Below are positions 27,375 to 36,198 of a stretch of DNA of 64,000 bases, one piece after another. How positions within the stretch are numbered: position 1 is the stretch's first letter; the number at the start of each line of letters is the position of its first letter. The stretch covers positions 620,001 through 684,000 of the forward strand of contig NZ_BMGB01000001.1 of the NCBI RefSeq assembly GCF_014639655.1, given 5' to 3'. The position numbers and the translations under genes were made by a program. The notes beneath the pieces are model-generated. The model was not told the DNA's origin. It ran no database searches and worked only from the letters and a program-made list of their open reading frames with translations. This DNA comes from Conyzicola nivalis (GTDB lineage Bacteria; Actinomycetota; Actinomycetes; Actinomycetales; Microbacteriaceae).

Positions 27375-27540
27375 CGCAACGGGGCGCGGTCGGGCGAGGA
27401 GTCGCGACCAGACGGGCAGTGCGGACAGACGGCGGTCAGACCTCGCGGAATCGCTTACTTGACATAATGTGCATTATCAGCGCGCAATAGTTCCGCCGAA
27501 AGGGGCTGCAACGCAGCCGCGTAAAGCGGCAGTGCCCTGC

Positions 27541-29928
27541 CTACGCGCCAACGTACGACGCCAGGTGCTCGCCCGTCAGCGTCGACCGCCCGGCCACCAG
27601 CTCGGCGGGCGTTCCCTCGAAGACGATGAGCCCGCCGTCGTGCCCGGCGCCCGGCCCGAGGTCGATGATCCAGTCGGCGTGAGCCATCACGGCCTGGTGG
27701 TGCTCGATGACGATGACCGTCTTGCCCGAGTCGACCAGCCGGTCGAGCAGCCCGAGCAGGTTCTCGACGTCGGCCAGGTGCAGACCGGTGGTCGGCTCGT
27801 CGAGTACGTAGACGCCACCCTTCTCCCCCAGATGGCTCGCTAACTTGAGCCTTTGTCGCTCGCCACCGGAGAGGGTGGTGAGCGGCTGCCCGAGGCTGAT
27901 ATAGCCGAGCCCGACGTCGGCGAGCCTGGCCAGGATGGCGTGCACCGCGGGGATGCGCGCCTCCCCGGCCGCGAAGAACTCGAGCGCCTCGGCGACCGGC
28001 ATGCCCAGCACCTCGCTGATGTCGAGGCCGCCCAGGTGGTAGTCGAGCACCGCAGCGTCGAAGCGCTTGCCCTCGCACACCTCGCACGTGGTCGAGACGC
28101 TCGCCATCACCCCGAGGTCGGTGTAGATGACGCCGGCTCCGTTGCAGTTTGGGCAGGCGCCCTCGGAGTTCGCGCTGAACAGCGCCGGCTTCACGCCGTT
28201 GGCCTTCGCGAACGCCTTGCGGATCGGTTCGAGCATACCCGTGTACGTCGCCGGGTTGCTGCGCCGCGAGCCCTTGATGGCGCCCTGGTCGATCGACACG
28301 ACCTCGTCGCGCGTCGCCACCGAGCCGTGGATGAGCGAGCTCTTGCCCGATCCCGCGACGCCCGTGACGACGGTCAGCACTCCGAGCGGGATGTCGACGT
28401 CGACGTCGCGGAGGTTGTGTTCGGATGCACCGCGGACCTGCATAACGCCGGTGGCCCCGCGCACCGACGGTTTCACCGTCGCGCGGTCGTCGAGGTGCCG
28501 CCCGGTGAGGGTGTCGCTCGCGCGAAGCCCCTCGACGGTGCCCTCGAACATGACCTGGCCGCCGTGGGCGCCCGCCCGTGGTCCGAGGTCGACCACGTGG
28601 TCGGCGATCGCGATGGTCTCGGGCTTGTGCTCCACCACGAGCACGGTGTTGCCCTTGTCGCGCAGCTGCAGCAGCAGCGAGTTCATGCGCTGGATGTCGT
28701 GCGGGTGCAGGCCGATCGTCGGCTCGTCGAACACGTAGGTCACGTCGGTGAGCGACGACCCGAGGTGACGGATCATCTTGGTGCGCTGGGCCTCTCCCCC
28801 GGACAGCGTGCCCGATGGGCGGTCGAGCGACAGGTACCCCAGACCGATCTCGCTGAACGAGTCGAAGATGTGCTGCAGGTTCTTCAGCAGCGGCGCCACC
28901 GACGGCTCGTTCAATGCGCGCACCCACTCGGCGAGGTCGCTGATCTGCATCGCGCAGGCCTCAGCGATGTTGAGCCCGTTGATGCGCGACGAGCGGGCGC
29001 CCTCGTTGAGCCGGGTGCCCCCGCAGTCGGGGCAGGCCGTGAAGGTGACCGCGCGGTCGACGAACGCCCGGATGTGCGGCTGCATCGCCTCGCGGTCTTT
29101 CGACAGGAACGACTTCTGCACCCTGGGGATGAGCCCCTCGTAGGTCATGTTCATGTCGCCGAGCTTGATCTTGGTCGGCTCTTTGTAGAGAAAGTCGTGC
29201 AGCTCCTTCTCGGAGTAGTCGCGGATCGGTTTGTCGCCGTCGACGAAGCCCGAGCCCGAGTAGATGCGCACTCCCCAGCCGTCGGCGGTGTAGCCGGGGA
29301 TGGTGAGGGCTCCCCCGTTGAGCGACTTGCTGTCGTCGTAGAGCTGCGACAGGTCGATGTCGTTAACGGTGCCCATTCCCTCGCAGCGCGGGCACATGCC
29401 GCCCGTGATGCTGAAACTGCGCCGCTCCTTGGTCGTCTCGCCGGCGCGCTCGATCGTGACCGCGCCGGCGCCCGAGATCGACGCGACGTTGAACGAGAAG
29501 GCCTGGGGCGATCCGATGTGTGGCTCGCCGAGCCGGCTGAACAGGATGCGCAGCATCGCGTTCGCGTCGGTGGCTGTGCCGACGGTCGACCGCGAGTTGG
29601 CACCCATGCGCTCCTGGTCGACGATGATGGCGGTGGTGATGCCCTCGAGCACGTCGACGTCGGGCCGCGCGAGCGACGGCATAAAGCCCTGGACGAACGA
29701 GCTGTACGTCTCGTTGATCATGCGCTGCGATTCGGCCGCGATGGTGCTGAAGACGAGCGAACTCTTCCCGGAGCCCGAGACGCCGGTAAAGACGGTAAGC
29801 CTGCGTTTCGGGATCTCGACGCTGATGTCTTTGAGATTGTTCTCGCGGGCACCCTGCACCCTGATCACATCGTGACTGTCGAAGCCGTGTGTGCCAGCCG
29901 GCTGTTCAGCGGTCGTGACCGTGCTCAT
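27541..29928 (-). CDS. UvrA-like ABC ATPase (excinuclease subunit A paralogue)
   Basis: The 795-residue protein has two ABC cassettes: Walker [10 protein letters not shown] at 49-57 and a second GVAGSGKSS about residue 510, with signatures LSGGEAQR and LSGGERQR. Zinc-finger CxxC pairs appear in [24 protein letters not shown] and CEVCEG. Canonical UvrA is about 950 residues, so this shorter form belongs to the UvrA2/DrrC-like group linked to drug tolerance and alternative repair. ATG 29928 is chosen for its GGAG site six bases upstream. No uvrB or uvrC is nearby, so the role is unproven. Confidence 0.85.
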   Translation of the reverse strand: MSTVTTAEQPAGTHGFDSHDVIRVQGARENNLKDISVEIPKRRLTVFTGVSGSGKSSLVFSTIAAESQRMINETYSSFVQGFMPSLARPDVDVLEGITTAIIVDQERMGANSRSTVGTATDANAMLRILFSRLGEPHIGSPQAFSFNVASISGAGAVTIERAGETTKERRSFSITGGMCPRCEGMGTVNDIDLSQLYDDSKSLNGGALTIPGYTADGWGVRIYSGSGFVDGDKPIRDYSEKELHDFLYKEPTKIKLGDMNMTYEGLIPRVQKSFLSKDREAMQPHIRAFVDRAVTFTACPDCGGTRLNEGARSSRINGLNIAEACAMQISDLAEWVRALNEPSVAPLLKNLQHIFDSFSEIGLGYLSLDRPSGTLSGGEAQRTKMIRHLGSSLTDVTYVFDEPTIGLHPHDIQRMNSLLLQLRDKGNTVLVVEHKPETIAIADHVVDLGPRAGAHGGQVMFEGTVEGLRASDTLTGRHLDDRATVKPSVRGATGVMQVRGASEHNLRDVDVDIPLGVLTVVTGVAGSGKSSLIHGSVATRDEVVSIDQGAIKGSRRSNPATYTGMLEPIRKAFAKANGVKPALFSANSEGACPNCNGAGVIYTDLGVMASVSTTCEVCEGKRFDAAVLDYHLGGLDISEVLGMPVAEALEFFAAGEARIPAVHAILARLADVGLGYISLGQPLTTLSGGERQRLKLASHLGEKGGVYVLDEPTTGLHLADVENLLGLLDRLVDSGKTVIVIEHHQAVMAHADWIIDLGPGAGHDGGLIVFEGTPAELVAGRSTLTGEHLASYVGA

Positions 29929-30065
29929 CCGAGTCTCCATCCGTCGTCGTTGTCGTCGGCCGCCATAGCGGTCGGGGTGGGTCACCTCCGAGCATAGGGC
30001 CGGCCACCGACGGCCGGACGGCTCACGCCGCCTGGCGAAAGAACGCGAGGTCTAGAAGCCGCCCG

Positions 30066-30539
30066 TCACTCCCCCAGAAACTCTTCGAGGGCCTCCACGA
30101 CGAGGGCGTGGTCGTCGGCCTGCGCGAGGCCGGACACGGTGACGGTGCCGATCAGTCCCGCGTCGCGGATGACGATCGGGAAGCAGCCGCCGTGCGCCGC
30201 GAAGAGAGCGAGGGGCAGGCCGGATGCCTCGTTGAAGTCTTTGCCCGCGGCTTTGTGACGGCGGCCGATGAGAAACGAACTGGCGGCGTAACGCTTGACC
30301 GTGCGGGTCTTGCGCGCCACCCAGTCGTCGTTGTCGGCGGTGGTGCCGGCCAGCGACACGTGGAACACCTGCTGCTCGCCCTTGGTGATGTCGACGGTGA
30401 TGCCGAGCGAGCGCTCGGTGCCGAGACGCACGAGGATCAGGCCGAGCGCCAGGGCGTCCTCGTGGGTGAAGCGCGTGAACTGGAGGCGGGCCTCCTGCTC
30501 CTCGATCTCGGCGATCTGGGCGGCGAAGTCTTCGGTCAT
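30066..30539 (-). CDS. UPF0303 / heme-degrading-domain (GlcG-HbpS-like) protein
   Basis: The 157-residue protein matches the UPF0303 pattern: FTHEDALALGLILVRLG, a central DWVARKTRTVKRYAASSFLIGRR, and GGCFPIVIRDAGLIGTVTVSGLAQADDHALVVEAL, which is the HbpS/GlcG core. Related proteins bind heme or flavin, and this one has no signal peptide, so it is cytoplasmic. ATG 30539 follows an AGGAG site. It is 13 bases after the NUDIX stop and likely co-transcribed with NUDIX and SDR genes. Confidence 0.8.
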   Translation of the reverse strand: MTEDFAAQIAEIEEQEARLQFTRFTHEDALALGLILVRLGTERSLGITVDITKGEQQVFHVSLAGTTADNDDWVARKTRTVKRYAASSFLIGRRHKAAGKDFNEASGLPLALFAAHGGCFPIVIRDAGLIGTVTVSGLAQADDHALVVEALEEFLGE

Positions 30540-30552
30540 CGGGGCAACTCTC

Positions 30553-31014
30553 CTATGAGTGGTCAGGCAGGTTCGTGCGGACGAGTTCGACCAGGTTGGC
30601 CGGTTCGTAGCTGTCGGTGAGCGCTTCGAGCTCGGCGAGGCTGAACCAGCGGTGCTCGAAGACCTCGACCTTCTCGTCTTCGGTCCAGTTGTCGTGCGAC
30701 GGTTCGAAGTTGTCGACGACGGCGGTGTAGAACACGGCGTGGCCGGTGTCGTGGTCGGCGCTGTCCCACGCGACATCGAAGTCGTGCTCGAAGACGGGTT
30801 CGCCCAGGTCGACGCCGGTGAGACCGGTCTCTTCGAACAGCTCGCGGTACGCGGCATCCGAATGGTTCTCCCCCGGGTCCACTCCCCCGCCGGGCGTGAG
30901 CCAGCGGGACATTCCGCTCGTGTCGGGTGCCAGCGTGAAGAACAGCAGCACCCGGCCCTCGCGGTCGAAGAGTACGACGCGCGAGGTGAGCCGGTGGTGG
31001 TGCAGGTTAGGCAA
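30553..31014 (-). CDS. NUDIX hydrolase
   Basis: The 153-residue protein has the NUDIX box spread over GGGVDPGENH and RELFEETGL, with the catalytic REL.EETG glutamates intact. It should cleave a nucleoside diphosphate linked to another moiety, and the substrate is unknown. The frame starts at TTG 31014, which overlaps the SDR stop, and no strong ribosome-binding site is seen. It is the middle gene of SDR-NUDIX-UPF0303. Confidence 0.88.
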   Translation of the reverse strand: MPNLHHHRLTSRVVLFDREGRVLLFFTLAPDTSGMSRWLTPGGGVDPGENHSDAAYRELFEETGLTGVDLGEPVFEHDFDVAWDSADHDTGHAVFYTAVVDNFEPSHDNWTEDEKVEVFEHRWFSLAELEALTDSYEPANLVELVRTNLPDHS

Positions 31015-31768
31015 GGAAGCCGCTCACGTCGCCGACGTAGCGCGTGTTGTCCTCGGGAACGGGCTCGACAGCGGCCGCGGCGACCTCGGCGGCGAACTCG
31101 CTCACGTTGTAGAGGCGTCCGGCCGCTTCCTTGCGCTGGCCGATCGCACCGGGGTTGGCGCGTTCGAGCAGCGTGGCGGTGATCGTTCCCTCGATCATGT
31201 CGCCGGAGACGACGACGAACTCGATGCCCTTCTGCGTCAGCTCCGGGACCATGGCGCGCAGGGCGTCTTCGCCGGCGCGCTTGCTCAACGCGACCTGCAG
31301 GTACTCCGGCATGGTCTCGGCGGTGTGGATGAAGTGCGCCTGGTGGCTCGTGACGAACACGACGCGTGCGCCGGGCGCGAGCAGCGGCAGCGCGGCGGTG
31401 AGCAGCTTCACCTGGGCGTCGCGGTTGAGCTGCATGGCGTAGTCCTCGGCCATGCCGCTCTCCATGCCGCCCGAGGCGTTCATCACCAGGATGTCGAGGC
31501 CGCCGAATTCTGCCGCGATGGTGTCGAAGAGTTCTGTGACGGATGACTCGTCGGTGAGGTCTGCACCGACGGCGATCGCCGACCCGCCCTTCGCCTCGAT
31601 GGCGGCGACGAGCTTGAGCGCGCGTGCCTCCTTGTTGCGGTAGTTCACGACGACGCGTGCGCCGCCCTCCGCGAGGTAGGAAACGGTGTCTGCGCCGATG
31701 CCTCTCGACGATCCGGTTACAAGGGCGCGTTTGCCGGTCAGGGATCCGGGCTGTACAGGGTTGCTCAC
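31007..31768 (-). CDS. Short-chain dehydrogenase/reductase with displaced active-site tyrosine
   Basis: The 253-residue protein has the Rossmann motif TGSSRGIG (18-25) and MNASG in place of NNAG. The active-site region has S141 (VTSHQAH), Y156 and K163, so the tyrosine and lysine are seven apart instead of the normal four. This matches a known actinobacterial SDR subgroup in memory (a PEY...SKRAGEDALR motif), but catalysis by the classic triad is doubtful. GTG 31768 has TAGTCT eight bases upstream. Confidence 0.85.
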   Translation of the reverse strand: MSNPVQPGSLTGKRALVTGSSRGIGADTVSYLAEGGARVVVNYRNKEARALKLVAAIEAKGGSAIAVGADLTDESSVTELFDTIAAEFGGLDILVMNASGGMESGMAEDYAMQLNRDAQVKLLTAALPLLAPGARVVFVTSHQAHFIHTAETMPEYLQVALSKRAGEDALRAMVPELTQKGIEFVVVSGDMIEGTITATLLERANPGAIGQRKEAAGRLYNVSEFAAEVAAAAVEPVPEDNTRYVGDVSGFLA

Positions 31769-31776
31769 GACAGAAG

Positions 31777-31782
31777 AGACTA
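31777..31782 (-). promoter_or_regulatory. Candidate -10 element, leaderless SDR gene
   Basis: TAGTCT on the minus strand ends eight bases before GTG 31768 with no ribosome-binding site between. Confidence 0.45.
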
Positions 31783-31851
31783 CCAATAGCCCCGTCCGAC
31801 GGACGTGCGTGTTAGGTTCGGAACGATACGACACGCGAGAGGTGCCGACCG

Positions 31852-32328
31852 ATGCTGCTGGATTTCCTGATCGATTACGCGTGGGTCGTGTGGGTGTGTC
31901 TCATCCTGATCTTCCTCGTCATCGAGGTGTTCACGCTCGACTTCACCTTCCTGATGCTCGCGGTCGGCAGCGTCGCCGGACTCGCCGTGAGCTTCACGCC
32001 CATCGACTTCTGGCTGCAGATCGTGATCGCCGCGCTCGTCGCGGTTCTGCTGATCTTCGCCGTCCGCCCGTCGCTCATCCGCCGCCTGCACCGCGGCGAC
32101 GATCCGACGCTCAGCAACGTCGACGCGCTGCTCGGCCAGCCCGCGACGGTGACGGCCGACTTCGTCGGGGCCAACGGCTACGTCAAGCTCTTGAACGGCG
32201 AGACCTGGACGGCACGGCTCACGCCGACCTCGTCGTCGCACCCGCTCGAAATCGGCGACCGCGTGGTCGTCGTCTCTATAGACGGGGCGACCGCAGTGGT
32301 CGCGCCCGCTGAAAGGACAGCACCGTGA
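31852..32328 (+). CDS. NfeD-like membrane protein
   Basis: The 158-residue protein has two or three N-terminal membrane helices (residues 5-70) and a C-terminal OB-fold domain (LLGQPATVTADFVGANGYVKLLNGETWTAR). NfeD proteins are usually encoded beside an SPFH/stomatin protein, as here, and the two probably form a membrane microdomain complex. A GAGAGG site precedes ATG 31852. It overlaps the next start in a GTGA arrangement. Confidence 0.88.
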   Translation: MLLDFLIDYAWVVWVCLILIFLVIEVFTLDFTFLMLAVGSVAGLAVSFTPIDFWLQIVIAALVAVLLIFAVRPSLIRRLHRGDDPTLSNVDALLGQPATVTADFVGANGYVKLLNGETWTARLTPTSSSHPLEIGDRVVVVSIDGATAVVAPAERTAP

Positions 32329-33251
32329 ACTCCGGCGAACTCTTCGGGCAGATCGTTCTCGTGATCTTCCTGGTCGTCATCGTGGTCTTCGTGATCGTGG
32401 TGCTCTTCCGGTCCATCCGCATCATCCCGCAGGCGAACGCCGGCGTCGTCGAGCGGCTGGGTAAGTACCGCAAGACCCTGATGCCCGGACTCAACATCCT
32501 TGTTCCGTTCATCGACCGGGTGCGACCGCTCATCGACATGCGCGAGCAGGTCGTCTCGTTCCCGCCGCAGCCCGTGATCACCGAAGACAACCTCGTGGTC
32601 TCGATCGACACCGTCGTGTTCTTCCAGGTCACCGACGCCCGCGCCGCGACCTACGAGATCGCCAACTACCTGGGGGCCGTCGAACAGCTCACCACCACGA
32701 CCCTGCGCAACGTGGTCGGCAGCCTGAACCTCGAGGAAGCGCTCACGAGCCGCGACACCATCAACGGCAAGCTGCGTGTGGTGCTCGACGAGTCGACCGG
32801 CAAGTGGGGCGTTCGCGTCGGCCGCGTCGAGCTCAAGGCGATCGACCCGCCCGTTTCCATCCAGGACTCGATGGAGAAGCAGATGCGCGCCGAGCGTGAC
32901 CGTCGCGCGCAGATCCTCACCGCCGAGGGCACCAAGCAGGCCGCGATCCTGCAGGCAGAGGGCTCGCGCCAGGCGTCGATCCTCGAGGCCGAGGGCGAGG
33001 CCCAGGCCGCCGTCCTCCGCGCCAACGGTGAGGCCCAGGCCATCGAGACGGTGTTCGGGGCGATCCACGCCGGCGACCCCGACCCGAAGCTGCTCGCCTA
33101 CCAGTACCTGCAGATGCTGCCGAAGATCGCCGAGCAGCCGTCGAACAAGCTCTGGATCATCCCGACCGAGCTGACCGAGGCGCTCAAGGGAATCACGTCC
33201 GGCTTCATGACCGGCCGCGGCCCGACGCCGCCGACGCCGCCCACGGTCTAG
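32325..33251 (+). CDS. SPFH/Band 7 stomatin-like protein
   Basis: The 308-residue protein has one N-terminal membrane helix (residues 8-27), the SPFH domain starting IIPQANAGVVERLGKY, a coiled region rich in EAE and AQA repeats (ILQAEGSRQASILEAEGEAQ), and a short C-terminal tail. It forms oligomeric membrane scaffolds. Functional coupling to the preceding NfeD is expected from the conserved pair and the 4-base overlap. The start is GTG 32325. Confidence 0.92.
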   Translation: MNSGELFGQIVLVIFLVVIVVFVIVVLFRSIRIIPQANAGVVERLGKYRKTLMPGLNILVPFIDRVRPLIDMREQVVSFPPQPVITEDNLVVSIDTVVFFQVTDARAATYEIANYLGAVEQLTTTTLRNVVGSLNLEEALTSRDTINGKLRVVLDESTGKWGVRVGRVELKAIDPPVSIQDSMEKQMRAERDRRAQILTAEGTKQAAILQAEGSRQASILEAEGEAQAAVLRANGEAQAIETVFGAIHAGDPDPKLLAYQYLQMLPKIAEQPSNKLWIIPTELTEALKGITSGFMTGRGPTPPTPPTV

Positions 33252-33304
33252 ACAGCCCGAGAGCCACCACCATCACGCCCTATTTCACCCCCGCTCCCCC
33301 ACGG

Positions 33305-34027
33305 GTGCTCGCCCACAGGGGCCTCGCGCTCGAGGCTCCCGAGAACACCCTGCTCGCCTTCGTGGCGGCGATCGGCATCGGCGCGACGCACATCGAGACC
33401 GACGTGCACGCGTCGAGAGACGGTGTCGCGGTCGTCAGCCACGACCCCGAACTGGACCGGGTCGCCGGCATCCCCGGCCGCGTCGACGGCATGACCATGG
33501 CCGGGCTGCGCGGGATCGACCTCGGTCACGGCCAGTCGTTCTGCTCGCTCGCCGAGGCGCTCGACGCCTTCCCCGAGACGCGCTTCAACATCGACCTGAA
33601 GAGCGCCGCCGCGGTGGCGCCCACGGTCGCCGCCATCCTCGACGCGAAGGCCGTCGACCGGGTGCTGGTCACGTCCTTCAGTGAGAAGCGGCGCCGCGCC
33701 GCCGTGCGCCAATTGCCGGGCGTCGCGACATCCGCATCATCTCTCCTGTTCGCGGCGGCCTTCGCGGCCGGCCGTCTGCACGCCGCTCCCCTGCTGCGCC
33801 GTGTCCTGCGCGGCATCGACGCGGTGCAGATACCCGAACAACACGCCGGGGTCCGGATAGTGACCGATCGGATGATTCGGCTGCTGCACTCCGCTAAGGT
33901 CGAGGTGCACGTCTGGACCGTCAACGACGCTCCGGCTATGCACCGGCTCCTCGATCTCGGGGTAGACGGCATCGTCACGGATCGCGCCGACATCGCACTC
34001 GGCGTCCTGACCACTCGCGCGCAGTAG
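33305..34027 (+). CDS. Glycerophosphodiester phosphodiesterase
   Basis: The 240-residue enzyme hydrolyses glycerophosphodiesters to glycerol 3-phosphate and an alcohol. Catalytic motifs are AHRG near the N terminus, PENT, HIETDVH and VVSHDP, with a C-terminal VWTVND. GTG 33305 gives VLAHRG, which is unusually short. Homologues carry about a dozen residues before AHRG, and the same frame reads TPYFTPAPPR upstream after an ATC codon, so the true start may be non-canonical or mis-sequenced. Confidence 0.85.
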   Translation: MLAHRGLALEAPENTLLAFVAAIGIGATHIETDVHASRDGVAVVSHDPELDRVAGIPGRVDGMTMAGLRGIDLGHGQSFCSLAEALDAFPETRFNIDLKSAAAVAPTVAAILDAKAVDRVLVTSFSEKRRRAAVRQLPGVATSASSLLFAAAFAAGRLHAAPLLRRVLRGIDAVQIPEQHAGVRIVTDRMIRLLHSAKVEVHVWTVNDAPAMHRLLDLGVDGIVTDRADIALGVLTTRAQ

Positions 34028-34113
34028 GGCGAATCGCGGCGTTTCGCGCCCGCTTTCGACCGCTCTGTGAAGCTGTGACGTTCCTGTGAAAGACCCTCAT
34101 TCGAGGTGCTCTT

Positions 34114-34139
34114 GGAAGGTTACGTACAGCTTGCGGGTT
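34114..34139 (+). promoter_or_regulatory. Candidate SigR-like promoter of rbpA
   Basis: GGAAG (34114-34118) and GTT (34137-34139) are separated by 18 bases, close to the SigR/SigH consensus GGAAT-N18-GTT. In Streptomyces rbpA is a known SigR target. The rbpA start codon is 71 bases downstream, so there is a real leader. Confidence 0.35.
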
Positions 34140-34209
34140 TATTAATTCGTATGTATCGCGAGAGTGCAATTTCGTCTCGTGTGAAGTTTTTTCTAGAGGA
34201 GGCCACACA

Positions 34210-34575
34210 ATGGCAGACCGTAGTTTGCGCGGCATGAGGCTCGGAACCCAGAGCCTGCAGAGCGAAGTAGGCGTTGAGTTCTCGCCGCGAAAGAAGAGCG
34301 TTTACCGCACTGCCGACGGGGAGACCTTCGAAATGGTGTTCGCCGCAGATGCCGAGGTTCCCGGGGTATGGGAGTCGGCGAAGAGCGGCATGGAGGGCGT
34401 ACTGCTCGACGACGAGGGCGTAGCCGTCATCTCGGAGGCCGTGGAGACGAAGATTCCCCGCAGCCACTGGGACATGCTCCTCGAGCGTCGCACCCGCCCC
34501 GAACTCGAGGAGCTTCTCCAGGAGCGCCTCGACTTCCTCCGCGCACGTCGCGGACAGCAGAAGATCGGCGCCTAG
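34210..34575 (+). CDS. rbpA: RNA polymerase-binding protein RbpA
   Basis: The 121-residue actinobacterial protein binds the principal sigma factor and RNA polymerase and helps open promoters. It has the RbpA core (RGMRLGTQSLQSEVGVEFSPRK, then YRTADGETFEMVFAADAEVPGVWE) and the basic and sigma-interacting C-terminal region (HWDMLLERRTRPELEELLQERL). A strong AGAGGAGG site precedes ATG 34210. It is a single-gene unit with its own terminator. Confidence 0.96.
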   Translation: MADRSLRGMRLGTQSLQSEVGVEFSPRKKSVYRTADGETFEMVFAADAEVPGVWESAKSGMEGVLLDDEGVAVISEAVETKIPRSHWDMLLERRTRPELEELLQERLDFLRARRGQQKIGA

Positions 34576-34595
34576 GCGTCGGATCAGCTCCACGG

Positions 34596-34619
34596 ACGGC
34601 CAGCCTTCGGGCTGGCCGT
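34596..34619. terminator. Intrinsic terminator after rbpA
   Basis: A 10-bp stem ACGGCCAGCC / GGCTGGCCGT closes a TTCG tetraloop, followed by TCGTTCGTT. It separates the convergent rbpA and lnt genes and may work in both directions. Confidence 0.8.
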
Positions 34620-34626
34620 TCGTTCG

Positions 34627-36189
34627 TTAAGCGCGCTTGCGAGGGCCCCGCAGGAGTAGGCCGGCGAGCACGACTCCGAGCATGCCGATGCCGCTGACGA
34701 GCCACTCGACCTGGCGGCCCAGCAGCACGGCGGGCGTGGTGACGCTCGAGAGCGGCACGTCGTCGACCATGGCCGCGGCGGTAAACGTCGGCAGCTGGTC
34801 GATCGTCGAACCGTCGGGCGCGATGATCGCGCTCGTGCCGACGGTCGAGACGTTGACGACGCTGCGCCCCAGCTCGATCGCGCGCACCCGGGCGATGGCG
34901 AGCTGCTGCACGCTCTCGTCGCTGCGGCCGAAGTCGGCCGTGTTCGACTGGGCGAAGATGATGCGGGCACCCTCTTCGACCGAGTCGGTGAGGATCTGGT
35001 CGTCGACGATATCGAAGCAGATGTTCACGGCGGCGATCACCCCGTCGATGTCGAACACCGTGTCGGTCGTGCCCGGCGTGTACTCGCGGCCGACGAGGTC
35101 GATGAGGTCGGGGGCGAACGGACGCCAGAACGCGCGGTCGGGCACGTACTCGCCGAACGGCACCGGGTGCTTCTTGTCGTAGTAGTCGAGCTGTCCCCTG
35201 CCGGCCTGCCAGAGCATCGAGGTGTTGTAGTAGGTGTCGGGGGCACCGTCGTCTCCCGCGCGGGTGGTGACGGCCCAGGAAACGAAGGGCGCATCCATCT
35301 CGCGGCTGACGTAGTCGAAGACCTTCGCCGTGTAGGCGTCGTCGAGCGGGCTGGAGTCGGAGCCGCCCTCCGGCCAGACGACCACGTCGACCTTCTCGTC
35401 GCTCTCGTCGTTCTCTTCGATGACGGGCAGGGTGGCGTCGACCTGGGCGTCGAGCAGGTCGCCCGACTGCCGCTCGTCGAAGTAGCCGGCCTTGCCGTTG
35501 CCCTGCACGGCCGCGACGCGCATGGTGCCGTCGGTCAGCACGGGGAAGGCCGGGACGGCGAGGATGACGGCGGCCAGCCCCACAGCGACGGTGGCCCGCA
35601 CGAGCCGGTCGGCAGTGCGCAGGCGCAGGCACTCCACGACCACGGCTACGAGGTACACCATCACGAAGCTGACGCCGGAGACACCCACCCAGCCGAAGAG
35701 CGCGGCGAACGGGCTCTCCGACTGGGAAAGGGCGACGCGTCCCCAGGCGAATCCGCCGTACGGCCACACACTGGCGATGGCCTCCCGCGCGGTCCACAGG
35801 CCGGCGACGACGAGCGGGAGGAAGAGCAGGCGGGCCCACGTGCCGCGCCAGACGCGAGGGACCCAGCGGTAGGCCAGCGTGATGCCGACCGTGCCCACCG
35901 CGAAAAACAGGGACTCGAGGGTGGACAGCGCGACCATGGGCACCAGGCCGAGGAAGAGCGAGGCCCATTCGATGTGGATGAGGTAGAACGACATGCTGGC
36001 CACGAAGCCGACGAGGAAGCTCCCCCATCCGCTGCGGCCGATGGCGGCGGCGAGCACGAGCCCGATACCGACGAAGGTGGCGGGCCACCAGCCCCGGTCG
36101 GGGAAGCCCGCGTCGAGGATCGGACCGGCCGCGAGCGCTACGAGGAGCGCCGCCCACAGGGGTAGCGCGCGACGGGCTGGTGGATGCAC
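34627..36189 (-). CDS. lnt: Apolipoprotein N-acyltransferase
   Basis: The 520-residue protein has about six N-terminal membrane helices, a nitrilase-type extracytoplasmic domain (about 220-490) and a final helix. The catalytic triad is visible as E274 (VWPEGG), K339 (YDKKHPVPFGE) and C391 (NICFDIV). It adds the third acyl chain to lipoproteins. In mycobacteria Lnt is fused to the polyprenol mannose synthase Ppm1, and here no such domain is attached. GTG 36189 is 9 bases after the helicase stop. Confidence 0.92.
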   Translation of the reverse strand: MHPPARRALPLWAALLVALAAGPILDAGFPDRGWWPATFVGIGLVLAAAIGRSGWGSFLVGFVASMSFYLIHIEWASLFLGLVPMVALSTLESLFFAVGTVGITLAYRWVPRVWRGTWARLLFLPLVVAGLWTAREAIASVWPYGGFAWGRVALSQSESPFAALFGWVGVSGVSFVMVYLVAVVVECLRLRTADRLVRATVAVGLAAVILAVPAFPVLTDGTMRVAAVQGNGKAGYFDERQSGDLLDAQVDATLPVIEENDESDEKVDVVVWPEGGSDSSPLDDAYTAKVFDYVSREMDAPFVSWAVTTRAGDDGAPDTYYNTSMLWQAGRGQLDYYDKKHPVPFGEYVPDRAFWRPFAPDLIDLVGREYTPGTTDTVFDIDGVIAAVNICFDIVDDQILTDSVEEGARIIFAQSNTADFGRSDESVQQLAIARVRAIELGRSVVNVSTVGTSAIIAPDGSTIDQLPTFTAAAMVDDVPLSSVTTPAVLLGRQVEWLVSGIGMLGVVLAGLLLRGPRKRA

Positions 36190-36198
36190 GGATGAAGC

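Larger units (their letters stand above)
27057..27540. other. Non-coding spacer with inverted repeats
   Basis: This 484-base stretch between the zinc-ribbon gene and the UvrA-like gene has no convincing coding frame. It holds a GC hairpin directly after the upstream stop (GGGCGCG, TCGC loop, 27064-27081), two longer inverted repeats listed separately, and an AT-rich near-palindrome ATAATG-TG-CATTAT at 27464-27477. A 6-bp hairpin (GGCTGC/GCAGCC, 27504-27518) lies just past the UvrA-like stop and may be a weak terminator. Confidence 0.6.

Noticed and set aside
27853-29997. A 714-residue plus-strand frame opposite the UvrA-like gene
   Set aside because: It is an antisense shadow created by high-GC codon use. 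It has no motifs.
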